Shown here in pieces: positions 1 to 7,901 of a stretch of 25,423 bases of DNA. Where the stretch lies: assembly GCA_030632865.1 (NCBI GenBank), contig DAOVTY010000008.1:1-25423 (forward strand), read 5' to 3'. Source of the DNA: Bacteroidota bacterium (GTDB taxonomy: Bacteria > Bacteroidota > Bacteroidia > Bacteroidales > Prolixibacteraceae). The position numbers and the translations under genes are program-made. The number at the start of each line of letters is the position of its first letter. Positions within the stretch are counted from its first letter, which is position 1. The notes below the pieces were generated by a model. The model ran no database searches. It saw only the letters and a list, made by a program, of their open reading frames with translations, and had not been told where the DNA came from.

Positions 1-103
1 AATTGAAGTTCTGAGAATTTATTTTTTGAAATTTATTTGAATTTTGGTTTTTGTTATTTGGAATTTTTCATACATTCAACATCAAATTAAAAAATGAAAT
101 ATT

Positions 104-1099
104 ATGATATCACGTCGTTCATTCATAACAAAAAGCTCTCTAACAGTTGCCGGAATTGGTTTGGCAAAATCAGGATTTTCTATCAATTCTGCTCAGAATA
201 ATAATAAATTACCAATAGTAATTTCAACATGGAATCATGGTCTGCCGGCAAACGAAGCTGCTTGGAAAATACTTTCAGCGGGAGGGCACTCTTTAGATGC
301 AGTTGAAGCTGGAGTTAGAATTCCGGAGGGAGACCCTAAAGTAATAACTGTTGGGAAAGGTGGTATTCCGGATGCTGCCGGAAAAGTTACATTAGATGCT
401 TGTATTATGGACGAAAAAGGCAGAGCTGGGAGTGTAACTTATTTGCAACATATTGTTCACCCAATTTCGGTTGCACGTTTGGTTATGGAAAAAACGCCGC
501 ACGTAATGTTGAGCGGAAAAGGTGCCCTTAAATTCGCTTTGGACAACGGTTTTAGCAAAGAAAAACTGCTAACTAAAGAGCGCAAAGTAGCATGGAAAAA
601 GTGGAAAAAGGAGCAGAAAGAATTCAGTAACAAAATAAATATTGAAAATGTAACAGAGGATAACCACGATACAATTGGAATGCTTGCAATTGATAAAGAT
701 GGACGGATTTCTGGAGCTTGCACAACCAGCGGAATGGGTTATAAAATGCCGGGCAGAGTAGGAGACTCTCCAATTATTGGTGCCGGGCTTTTTGTTGATG
801 GCGATATTGGTGGTGCAGTTGCAACAGGTTCTGGCGAATTGGTAATGAAAACGCTAGGTACATTTTTAGTGGTAGAATTAATGAGAAATGGAATGTCTCC
901 ATCGCAAGCCTGCGAAGAGGCAGTTAAACGAATTGCTAAAAAAATCCCCGACTACGAAAAACATCAAATTGGTTATATTGCTTTAAATATTGCAGGTGAA
1001 TACGGCTCTTTTTGTATCAATACTGGTTTTAATTTTGCAATAAAAACAGCGGATAAAACAGGAATGGAAGATGCTGAAGCATGGTTGAAAAAATTGTAA
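104..1099 (+). CDS. N4-(beta-N-acetylglucosaminyl)-L-asparaginase (glycosylasparaginase), Tat-exported
   Basis: An Ntn-hydrolase of the isoaspartyl peptidase/L-asparaginase-2 family, 331 residues, expected to cleave the amide bond between GlcNAc and asparagine in N-linked glycopeptides, probably in the periplasm. The N-terminus has a twin-arginine motif (SRRSF, residues 3-7) and a hydrophobic stretch, so Tat export is likely. The autoproteolytic site is visible as HDT with the nucleophile at Thr190, preceded by an Asn/Asp/Glu-rich linker. Downstream come the substrate-binding segment GRVGDSP (217-223; Arg218 and Asp221 match family positions) and GSGE (242-245). The HDTIGM form and the GRVGDSP segment favour glycosylasparaginase over plant-type isoaspartyl aminopeptidase. 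The ATG at 104 is chosen because it places the Tat motif at the N-terminus. It converges with the sugar isomerase gene downstream. Function is inferred from family motifs; the exact glycan substrate is unknown. Confidence 0.9.
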   Translation: MISRRSFITKSSLTVAGIGLAKSGFSINSAQNNNKLPIVISTWNHGLPANEAAWKILSAGGHSLDAVEAGVRIPEGDPKVITVGKGGIPDAAGKVTLDACIMDEKGRAGSVTYLQHIVHPISVARLVMEKTPHVMLSGKGALKFALDNGFSKEKLLTKERKVAWKKWKKEQKEFSNKINIENVTEDNHDTIGMLAIDKDGRISGACTTSGMGYKMPGRVGDSPIIGAGLFVDGDIGGAVATGSGELVMKTLGTFLVVELMRNGMSPSQACEEAVKRIAKKIPDYEKHQIGYIALNIAGEYGSFCINTGFNFAIKTADKTGMEDAEAWLKKL

Positions 1100-1159
1100 T
1101 AAGCAAAAATGTTCGCCGGTCGACTCTTTGTTCACCCGAAGAATATTTCAGCTAATGAC

Positions 1160-1191
1160 AAAAAAAAACCTTCTGCAATTTGCAGAAGGTT
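1160..1191 (-). terminator. Rho-independent terminator of the sugar isomerase gene
   Basis: A perfect 10-bp stem (arms 1167-1176 and 1182-1191, 5-nt loop) is followed, on the minus strand, by a run of eight or nine T. It lies about 30 nt past the stop codon at 1220, which fits termination of the minus-strand gene. The plus-strand side has no comparable T run, so it is less convincing for the asparaginase gene. Confidence 0.85.
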
Positions 1192-1219
1192 CTTGTAAGG
1201 TGAGATTTATAAATTTTAT

Positions 1220-2074
1220 CTAAACAAAACTTGCGTTGTTTAGATAATTGAAACTCATCTCAACACTTTCTAACGGATCTAACTCCTTGAAACGGTCTTG
1301 TTCAACAAAGAACATTTTCATTCCTGCAGTCTCTTTAACGGCAAAAATACTTTCAAAATCTATTCTTCCACTTCCAACCGGAGCAAAAAACATATCGTCA
1401 GATTTTACCATATCTTTCATGTGTAACACTTCAAATCTACCCGGATGTTTTTTAATAAAATCAACTGGGTTTTCACCACCTTTTGTTACCCAATATAAAT
1501 CTAGCTCAAAAGTTACCAGTTTAGGATCTGTTTCATTAATCAGAACATCCATTCCTGTTTGTCCTTCCATTTTGTCGAATTCGAAAGCGTGGTTATGGTA
1601 ACCAAAACGTATTCCGTGTTTATTTGCTATTTCCCCAATTTTATTGAATTTTTCGGCAGTAGCTTTGTACCCATCAATATTCTGTCGCAGTGGCTCGGCC
1701 AAGTACGGATATATTACATATTTACACCCTGCTTCGGCAGCATCAGTGAAAATTTTCTCGGCTGTATCTGGCTCGCAAACAGTGTGACTGCTATTAAGCG
1801 GCATTCCTAAACCATTTAATTTTTCGGCAAAAGCTTTGGGTTTAAGTCCGTAAAATGTCCCGTCGTTAAACGAATATCCGGCTGCTTCCATCGAGTTGTA
1901 ACCAATTTCTGCTAATCGGTTTAACGTGCCGTCTAGATCTTGATTTATCTTATCGCGAACAGTGTATAATTGTAACCCAATTATTTTTTCTTGTGTACAT
2001 GAAATCATTGGAAGAACCATACTTCCAGCTGCAAAAGCTGCAGTTGTTTTTAAAAAATTACGTCGGTTGCTCAT
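1220..2074 (-). CDS. Sugar phosphate isomerase/epimerase-family TIM-barrel protein, exported
   Basis: A 284-residue xylose-isomerase-like TIM-barrel (AP-endonuclease-2 superfamily), the group that includes inosose dehydratase and hydroxypyruvate isomerase. The start carries a Tat motif (NRRNFLK, residues 3-9), a hydrophobic region and Cys26 in a lipobox-like context (MISC), so it is probably exported by Tat and may be lipidated. Barrel landmarks include the first strand GLQLYTVR (33-40), a YHNHAFEF segment with a His-x-His pair of the metal-binding type, ELDLYWV, and LHMKDM near the end. Such exported members are common in Bacteroidota and are thought to act on sugars released outside the cytoplasm, but the substrate cannot be read from sequence. 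A minus-strand -7 promoter element lies 41 nt upstream and a strong terminator follows. Confidence 0.85.
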   Translation of the reverse strand: MSNRRNFLKTTAAFAAGSMVLPMISCTQEKIIGLQLYTVRDKINQDLDGTLNRLAEIGYNSMEAAGYSFNDGTFYGLKPKAFAEKLNGLGMPLNSSHTVCEPDTAEKIFTDAAEAGCKYVIYPYLAEPLRQNIDGYKATAEKFNKIGEIANKHGIRFGYHNHAFEFDKMEGQTGMDVLINETDPKLVTFELDLYWVTKGGENPVDFIKKHPGRFEVLHMKDMVKSDDMFFAPVGSGRIDFESIFAVKETAGMKMFFVEQDRFKELDPLESVEMSFNYLNNASFV

Positions 2075-2115
2075 TATATATTTATTTTAATTGATTATTT
2101 GTCTTAAATGAACAC

Positions 2116-2123
2116 CAAAAGTA
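2116..2123 (-). promoter_or_regulatory. Candidate Bacteroidota -7 promoter element for the sugar isomerase gene
   Basis: The minus strand reads TACTTTTG here, an exact match to the Bacteroidota housekeeping -7 consensus TAnnTTTG, ending 41 nt before the start codon at 2074. No TTTG is present at the expected -33 spacing, so support rests on the -7 box and its position. Confidence 0.4.
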
Positions 2124-2217
2124 GAATAATCAATAAATATTTAGGATATATTTTTGACTTTATTTTATAAATATAGAGGAAGCGTTTTTTGGAATGTTAA
2201 ACAGAATTTTTCTTTAA

Positions 2218-2940
2218 TTAAAATACACCTACCTGCGAAATTATTTTTTTGCTTCTGAGAATATTTATAACAGCATCAACAATTTGATCATCCTCAATCA
2301 TAGAATAATTAAAAATTACATCAAAATCGTTATTTTCTGCTTTTCTTCCGTTCACCTTTTCAATAAACGAATCGCGCTTGTTATCCATATTTATTATATA
2401 CTTAGTTGCATCTAATTGGCTGCACTCTTTTAATTGCATTACACGGTTTATGCGCCATTCTCTGGGTGCTTCAAGTCTAATGTTTAATTTATCTGGTACA
2501 TCTTTTAAAATTACACCTGCCGAGCGACCTACTATTATATTTCGCCCTTCGGTGGCAAGTCTGCAAATAATTCCCTTTAAAGTTTTTATCAATCGAGTGT
2601 CATTTAGGTCATAAATAGTTTCATCAGAAAATGATTTTGCAACTTTGTTAAGTAGTTCAGTTGCTTCTTCAGCATCATTAAAATTACCCTTTTTAATTTC
2701 CTTTATCATCTGTTTTACTACTTTCGAAAAATGCTTTTTGTCAACCCAATTCCAATTTGCATCAGTTTTTGTTTCCGACATATAACTGTAGCCAGTTAAA
2801 ATTTTTGAGAGTTTAATGGCAATTCTTTGTGCAGAACACCCGGCTTGTCTGGAAATTGTAATAACAGGACCCGGAAAATCTCCCGTTTCTAGATTAAAAC
2901 ACTTTATATTATTTAAATAGCTGGTGATAAATTTTTCCAT
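2218..2940 (-). CDS. Cytidylate kinase-like family protein (AAA_26 type P-loop protein)
   Basis: A cytoplasmic 240-residue protein resembling the cytidylate-kinase-like family (distinct from housekeeping Cmk), a P-loop NTPase fold of uncertain substrate. The N-terminal strand and loop GPVITISRQAGCSAQRIA (residues 24-41) occupies the nucleotide-binding position. The middle contains GRSAGVIL followed by a strand and EAPREWRINRVM, which resembles the NMP-kinase lid/arginine region; the C-terminus has NYSMIEDDQIVDAVINIL. The loop departs from the usual glycine-rich form: the residue in the basic position appears to be Gln38, so nucleotide chemistry should not be assumed. It is followed by the sugar isomerase on the same strand after 143 bp, with a separate candidate promoter there, so they are probably not one operon. 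Confidence 0.75.
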   Translation of the reverse strand: MEKFITSYLNNIKCFNLETGDFPGPVITISRQAGCSAQRIAIKLSKILTGYSYMSETKTDANWNWVDKKHFSKVVKQMIKEIKKGNFNDAEEATELLNKVAKSFSDETIYDLNDTRLIKTLKGIICRLATEGRNIIVGRSAGVILKDVPDKLNIRLEAPREWRINRVMQLKECSQLDATKYIINMDNKRDSFIEKVNGRKAENNDFDVIFNYSMIEDDQIVDAVINILRSKKIISQVGVF

Positions 2941-3055
2941 TATTTAGATATTAGTAATTTAAGTTTTGTGTTTTCGAAGTTACAATCAATATTTAGTAAA
3001 TAGAACTATATTTATTGAACAAAAGGTCTAATTTTTTATGTTGTTCAGCAACTTT

Positions 3056-3085
3056 TTTGATTATTGATTGAATTATTTATATTTG
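3056..3085 (+). promoter_or_regulatory. Candidate Bacteroidota promoter (-33 TTTG / -7 TATATTTG) for the Gfo/Idh/MocA gene
   Basis: TTTG at 3056-3059 and TATATTTG at 3078-3085 are separated by 18 nt and match the Bacteroidota sigma-A consensus (TTTG, about 19 nt, TAnnTTTG). The -7 box ends only 10 nt before the ATG at 3096, so the predicted transcript would have a leader of only a few nucleotides. Confidence 0.5.
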
Positions 3086-3095
3086 AAAGAAAAAA

Positions 3096-4142
3096 ATGGA
3101 TAATCAGATTAATACAGCAATTGCTTCTTTTGGTATGTCGGGACTAGTTTTTCACGGACCAACATTAAATGTTAGTAATAAGTTTCGGGTAACTCACATT
3201 CTAGAGCGTAGTAAAAATATATCTAAAAAGTTATTTCCAAATGCTCAAATAGTTCGAAGTTTTGATCAAATTCTTGATAATCCTGAGGTAGAACTTGTTG
3301 TTATAAATACGCCGGATTCTCTTCATTTCGAAATGGCAAAAATGGCATTAATTGCCGGTAAACATATTGTAGTTGAGAAGCCAATTACGCAAAAAAGTAG
3401 CGATGCAGAGGAGTTAATTCGTTTAGCTAAAGAGAATAATGTGTTGCTCACAGTATATCAAAATAGAAGGTGGGATGGAGATTTCTTAACTGTTCAAAAA
3501 GTTATAGCTGAAAAAAAGTTAGGCCGCATGGTTGAGTTTGAGTCGCATTTCGATCGGTATAGAACTTTTATTAATCCAAATACATGGAAAGAGCAGGGTG
3601 ATGAATATTCTGGAGCTTTATATAATTTGGGCTCGCATATGATAGATCAGGTTGTTGTTTTATTTGGGAGACCAAAATCAGTTTTGGCACACTTGAAAAT
3701 TGTTAGAACAGCAGGAATAGTTACCGATTATTATGATATTAGATTAGAATATGAAACTTTTTCGGCACTGTTAAAGTGCTCATATTTAGTTAAAAATGAA
3801 GGGCCTCGTTACACTATTCATGGCGAAATGGGAACTTTTTATAAAAGTGGATTAGATCCGCAGGAAGAGATGCTGAAAAATGGTGCAATGCCTGTTGGCG
3901 ATAATTGGGGAACTGAACCAGCCGAAGAGTGGGGAACTATTTTTTATGAGAAAGATGGCGAAGAATTTGAAGAGTTAGTTGAAACAATACCCGGGAATTA
4001 CAAAATTTTTTACGATAATGTTTACGATGCTATTCGCAACGGCGCTGAACTATTCGTAAAACCCGAAGAGACAGTTGAAGTACTTAAAATTATGGAAGCT
4101 TGTTTGGAGAGCAACCGTGAGAAAAAAACGGTTGTTTTGTAA
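3096..4142 (+). CDS. Gfo/Idh/MocA family NAD(P)-dependent oxidoreductase
   Basis: A 348-residue cytoplasmic oxidoreductase with an N-terminal Rossmann domain (about 1-120) and a C-terminal alpha/beta substrate domain. Family landmarks are INTPDSLHFEMAKMALIAGKH (70-90) and the EKP motif (94-96), which carries the catalytic/cofactor lysine, followed by VYQNRRWDGDF. The overall pattern is closest to the scyllo-inositol/YdgJ-like branch that acts on sugars or cyclitols with NAD(P). The Rossmann loop reads SFGMSG (11-16), with serine where the first glycine of GxGxxG is usual. The start at 3096 is the first ATG after a strong promoter match. No neighbour is clearly linked in function, though the sugar isomerase nearby may also act on sugars. 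The substrate is unknown. Confidence 0.9.
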   Translation: MDNQINTAIASFGMSGLVFHGPTLNVSNKFRVTHILERSKNISKKLFPNAQIVRSFDQILDNPEVELVVINTPDSLHFEMAKMALIAGKHIVVEKPITQKSSDAEELIRLAKENNVLLTVYQNRRWDGDFLTVQKVIAEKKLGRMVEFESHFDRYRTFINPNTWKEQGDEYSGALYNLGSHMIDQVVVLFGRPKSVLAHLKIVRTAGIVTDYYDIRLEYETFSALLKCSYLVKNEGPRYTIHGEMGTFYKSGLDPQEEMLKNGAMPVGDNWGTEPAEEWGTIFYEKDGEEFEELVETIPGNYKIFYDNVYDAIRNGAELFVKPEETVEVLKIMEACLESNREKKTVVL

Positions 4143-4144
4143 TA

Positions 4145-4190
4145 TACTCAAACTGAAAAGATATTTGGTTTGAGTAAATATTGTTTTTTT
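4145..4190 (+). terminator. Probable terminator after the Gfo/Idh/MocA gene
   Basis: A perfect 9-bp inverted repeat (TACTCAAAC at 4145-4153 and GTTTGAGTA at 4168-4176) starts 2 nt after the stop codon and is followed, after 7 nt, by a run of seven T (4184-4190). The stem is AT-rich and the T run is slightly displaced, so it is weaker than the other terminators in the window. Confidence 0.55.
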
Positions 4191-4246
4191 AATAAACAGA
4201 AGCAACCTTGCAGCCCTATTTCTTATCTATCTAAAAACTGAGTTTC

Positions 4247-6982
4247 ATGAAACACTTCGGTTTATTGTTTCTATTACTTTTATTTTTTATCCCTTCTAAA
4301 ATTATAGCTCAAAAAGAAGCTTCTATTTGGTCTTTAGGTAACGGAGAACAACTAAATTTCCAATCGGGTAATTTTGAGTTTTCATCATTCACCCATAACA
4401 ATAAAGTAAATGCTACAATTTGCGATAAAGAAGGCAATTTAGTTTTATACACCGACGGGTACACAGTTTGGAATGCTAGTAATGAAGTGCTAATTAATGG
4501 CGATCAAATAATGGAAAGCAATCATAATATTACACCTGGAAGTAGCCCTGTATTTATTCCATATCCAGATAAGCAAGGATTTTATATATTAATATACGAG
4601 ACTGTTCCTTCTCCCGGTTATAATATAAATCAAAAAAAAGTTGTTTGTGCTGAAATAAATGTAAATGCATTTGGAGGAAGAGGAGAAGTAATTTCGAGTA
4701 ATATAAAAATTCATGATGATTATCATTCAAATGTAACGATAGCCGGTTATTGCGATAACAGTTATTTTTGGTTACTGTTAGATCGAAACGATAATATTGT
4801 TCAAGATATACGCCGAGACAGGATCTATTTTTATAAAATTGATAAAAATGGTGTAAACCTTGCTCCAAAAATTGATGATTATCTTGATATTGGGAATTCC
4901 CATGGGTATAAATTTTCACCCAATGGAGACAAATTCTTTTTTTCGTATTATGAAAATCGACAACGTGAATTTTGGAATGTTATTGCTGACTTTAATTTTA
5001 TAACAGGTGAAATGTATAATATAAGGTCGGTTGGTTATGAAATGTACACAAAAGAATTTTCGCCTGATAGCAGGTTGCTTTATTTCTTTTCAGGAGCAAA
5101 TTTAATCCAACTTGATGTTGGATATTCTAATTCAATTCAAAATTCAGCAGATACTATTTTAACATTATTATCGGATACTAATATTGTTTATCCTGGTGGA
5201 GATATACAACTTGCTCTTGATGGGAAAATATATTTTTATTACCGAGAAATTAATGATAATCTGCAAAAAATTGGCAGAATTAATAAGCCTAACAAAAAAG
5301 GAGATGCCTGTGATGTTGAGTTGGAAATTGCCACAATAAATTCAAATTATCACCTTTTCCCTGATTTTATCACCAGTTTTTTTAGAGATAAAGAACCTGA
5401 AAATTTGGATGAGGTATTTGCCAATGCCGGACCGACTTTGGAAATATGCTCAAAATCATCCGATACTTTAGGTGTTAACCAACATTCAGGAGCATTGTAT
5501 AAATGGTATCCTAATACTTATATTGAGAATCCTTTTTCTGCTCAGGCTATTTTTAAAGCACCTTTACAAATGGTCTATCCAAGATCGATACCTCTTACTT
5601 TGCGTGTTACGGATGGCAATTGTTGGGTTAATTTTGATAAAACCACAGTAACTGTTCTGCCAAGGTCAGATATTTCAGACATTGATGGTAGTTGGTCGGT
5701 TTGTCCTTTTGTTGAAGAAGTAGATTACTGGACAGATGCTAATGAGTATGATATAAAATGGTTGGTTAATGGTGGGGAGATTGTTAGCAACCAGGCCAAC
5801 GATAGTATAAAAATTAATTGGGGGGAAACCAGTTCAAGTTCTTCAATAAGTGCTTTTGTTATTAACGAGTATGGATGTGCCTCTGATACTTCTGTTTTTC
5901 CGGTGAGGATTAATGTTGAACTTATTACAGAAACACCAAAAGGTCCGGATAAACTTTGTCTTGCAAAAGGAAAGGATGTTACATACCAAATTGGAAATAC
6001 TAATGGTTCTGTTTATAACTGGATTATCGATAATGGAAAAATACTTACAGGGCAAGGCACTAACAAAATTTCTGTAAGCTGGAGAAAAGCTGGGATACAT
6101 AATGTTTTTGTTGAAGAAATAAGTCATACAATAGATACAATTTGTTATGGCGAATCAAAACCCTTAATTGTTGAAATAATAAATGATAGCCTCGAAATAC
6201 ATCTGAACCAGGTTTCATTTATTTCTACGAATGATATAAATTTAAATTTTCAAAGCGAAAAACTTGATTTATCCAAACATTACCTTCAGTTAGAAATAGA
6301 AAATGAATTTGGCGAATTTATAAAAGCAATTACTATTGAGGGCACTAATTACAGGTATAAGTTGGGCGAAAAGATATATTCGGAAATACTGAGGTTAAAA
6401 GTAACAAATTTGTGCAACGAAATATTTTATTCAAACCCCCAGCAAACTATTGTTTTAAACGCTATTGATATAAATTCTGAAAATACAATTCAACTAAGTT
6501 GGAATATAAATCGATTTTGGGAAAACGATAGGTTAACTCACGAAATTTGGTATTCGGATAAAGGGGAAGAGGTATGGCAATTGGTTGCACAGTTAAGTGC
6601 TGACACCAATTATGATTTTGTTTTTCAAGGAAATTCTCTTTTTCATCTATTTCGGGTAAAAGAAATTAATAATGATAAGAATATAGAATCATGGTCTAAT
6701 ACCGTTGAAATTGAAGTTGATGATAAAATTAAAATCCCTGATGTATTTACGCCCAACGGAGATGGATATAATGATACTTGGGAAGTAGAAAATATTAATT
6801 TTCATTCTATTGAAAGTGTTGAGGTTTTCAATAGGTTTGGGCATAAAGTTTATGAATGTAAAAATGAGTTTATTCCATGGGACGGTAAAATTAATGGTAA
6901 AATTTTGCAGGGGACATATTTCTACCAAATAACTTTCGATGCTGAAAATATTAAACATGGGCAAATAACAATATTACAATGA
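4247..6982 (+). CDS. T9SS type B cargo: large surface protein with gliding-motility-associated C-terminal domain
   Basis: A 911-residue exported protein. Residues 1-21 form a Sec signal peptide ending in IIAQ. The N-terminal half (about 25-390) has repeated motifs such as CDKEGNLVLYTDGYTVWN and YKFSPNGDKFFFS that suggest a beta-propeller-like fold. The middle (about 395-640) contains PKD/Ig-like segments with typical wording such as NEYGCASDT, and residues about 650-825 include a fibronectin-like stretch. Residues 830-911 (from IPDVFTPNGDGYNDTWEV to the end) match the gliding-motility-associated C-terminal domain used as a type B sorting signal by the type IX secretion system. It should therefore cross the outer membrane by T9SS and remain at the cell surface. 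Its stop overlaps the start of the PorP/SprF-like gene, as is usual for type B cargo. The ligand or adhesive role is unknown. Confidence 0.9.
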   Translation: MKHFGLLFLLLLFFIPSKIIAQKEASIWSLGNGEQLNFQSGNFEFSSFTHNNKVNATICDKEGNLVLYTDGYTVWNASNEVLINGDQIMESNHNITPGSSPVFIPYPDKQGFYILIYETVPSPGYNINQKKVVCAEINVNAFGGRGEVISSNIKIHDDYHSNVTIAGYCDNSYFWLLLDRNDNIVQDIRRDRIYFYKIDKNGVNLAPKIDDYLDIGNSHGYKFSPNGDKFFFSYYENRQREFWNVIADFNFITGEMYNIRSVGYEMYTKEFSPDSRLLYFFSGANLIQLDVGYSNSIQNSADTILTLLSDTNIVYPGGDIQLALDGKIYFYYREINDNLQKIGRINKPNKKGDACDVELEIATINSNYHLFPDFITSFFRDKEPENLDEVFANAGPTLEICSKSSDTLGVNQHSGALYKWYPNTYIENPFSAQAIFKAPLQMVYPRSIPLTLRVTDGNCWVNFDKTTVTVLPRSDISDIDGSWSVCPFVEEVDYWTDANEYDIKWLVNGGEIVSNQANDSIKINWGETSSSSSISAFVINEYGCASDTSVFPVRINVELITETPKGPDKLCLAKGKDVTYQIGNTNGSVYNWIIDNGKILTGQGTNKISVSWRKAGIHNVFVEEISHTIDTICYGESKPLIVEIINDSLEIHLNQVSFISTNDINLNFQSEKLDLSKHYLQLEIENEFGEFIKAITIEGTNYRYKLGEKIYSEILRLKVTNLCNEIFYSNPQQTIVLNAIDINSENTIQLSWNINRFWENDRLTHEIWYSDKGEEVWQLVAQLSADTNYDFVFQGNSLFHLFRVKEINNDKNIESWSNTVEIEVDDKIKIPDVFTPNGDGYNDTWEVENINFHSIESVEVFNRFGHKVYECKNEFIPWDGKINGKILQGTYFYQITFDAENIKHGQITILQ

Positions 6983-7887
6983 TTAGTATTAAAAATGCAA
7001 TTGTAATTTTTCTTGTACTTTTTACTTTCACGTTAAAAGCTCAGGATTTTCCGTATCACTATTTCAGCCATATTAACCCGCTATTGAATAATCCATCTTT
7101 AGCAGCTTTTAACAGTAAAATTAGTGTTGATGTTGCTGCACATAATTTATGGGCAGGCGGTTTTAAACCGTTAAATGATTATATGATTAGTTTTTCTTTT
7201 GCACCCAATGGCAAAAAGCTCAAAAGAAAAACTGCTTATCAACCTAATGTTGGGCTTGGGCTTGTGTTTTTAAATGAACAAATTGGGCCATTTAATCAAA
7301 ATATTCTTCAGATAATTTATGCTTACCATATTCCAATAGATCAGAAAACAATGCTTTCGCTTGGAATTTCGGGAATGGTTGAGAATATTGGAATTAATGT
7401 GAATTCGCTATCACCTTTGGAAGAAAATGACCCTCGGCTTTTAACAGGAAATAATAATTCATTTTTGATTGATGGTGGTTTCGGTGCCACCGTTCATGGA
7501 GAAAAATATCGAATTTCAATTTCGGCATTAAATTTAGCACCTGGTATTTATCGGTTTAATGATGCCTCTATTGAAGATATTACAAATTACAGAAAGTTTT
7601 ATTTTACAGGGAGTTACACATTCGAGATAAATGATAAAATGCGCTTTCAGCCAGAAATTACTGTAAGAAATTCGAGGCTCAAAAGTATTAATTATGATAC
7701 TTCTATTTCTTGCGATTTTGCACATATATTATTTGGATTGGGTTATCGAAGTGAAAATTCGTTTTTTGTATTTACCAAAATACCTTTTAGGGAATTTATT
7801 TTTACATATACCTCCGAAAATCCGTTAAATTCAAATCATATGATTGGGAACGGACACACATTGTCTGTTGGATGGGTTCCGTATTAA
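6979..7887 (+). CDS. PorP/SprF family type IX secretion outer-membrane protein
   Basis: A 302-residue predicted outer-membrane beta-barrel of the PorP/SprF family, which partners individual T9SS type B cargo proteins during secretion or surface attachment. A signal peptide covers residues 1-21 (ending LKAQ). The mature start has the family hallmark HYFSHINPLLNNPSLAAF with the Asn-Pro pair, followed by alternating amphipathic strands and QPNVGLGLVFLNEQIGPFNQN; the C-terminus ends in an aromatic residue (VGWVPY). Its ATG overlaps the TGA of the cargo gene (ATGA), so translation is probably coupled. It converges with the minus-strand lipoprotein gene after only 14 nt. Because these proteins are multi-copy in Bacteroidota, this is likely a dedicated partner rather than the core PorP of the secretion machinery. 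Confidence 0.88.
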   Translation: MISIKNAIVIFLVLFTFTLKAQDFPYHYFSHINPLLNNPSLAAFNSKISVDVAAHNLWAGGFKPLNDYMISFSFAPNGKKLKRKTAYQPNVGLGLVFLNEQIGPFNQNILQIIYAYHIPIDQKTMLSLGISGMVENIGINVNSLSPLEENDPRLLTGNNNSFLIDGGFGATVHGEKYRISISALNLAPGIYRFNDASIEDITNYRKFYFTGSYTFEINDKMRFQPEITVRNSRLKSINYDTSISCDFAHILFGLGYRSENSFFVFTKIPFREFIFTYTSENPLNSNHMIGNGHTLSVGWVPY

Positions 7888-7901
7888 TTAATTTGTAATT
7901 A

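Noticed and set aside
1..80. Degenerate TTTGAATTT-like repeats before the first gene
   Set aside because: The pattern is low-complexity AT-rich sequence common in such genomes; no unit length or copy number can be defined.
4554..4919. 121-residue minus-strand reading frame inside the T9SS cargo gene
   Set aside because: It is antisense to a well-supported gene, has composition typical of a shadow frame and no recognisable domain.
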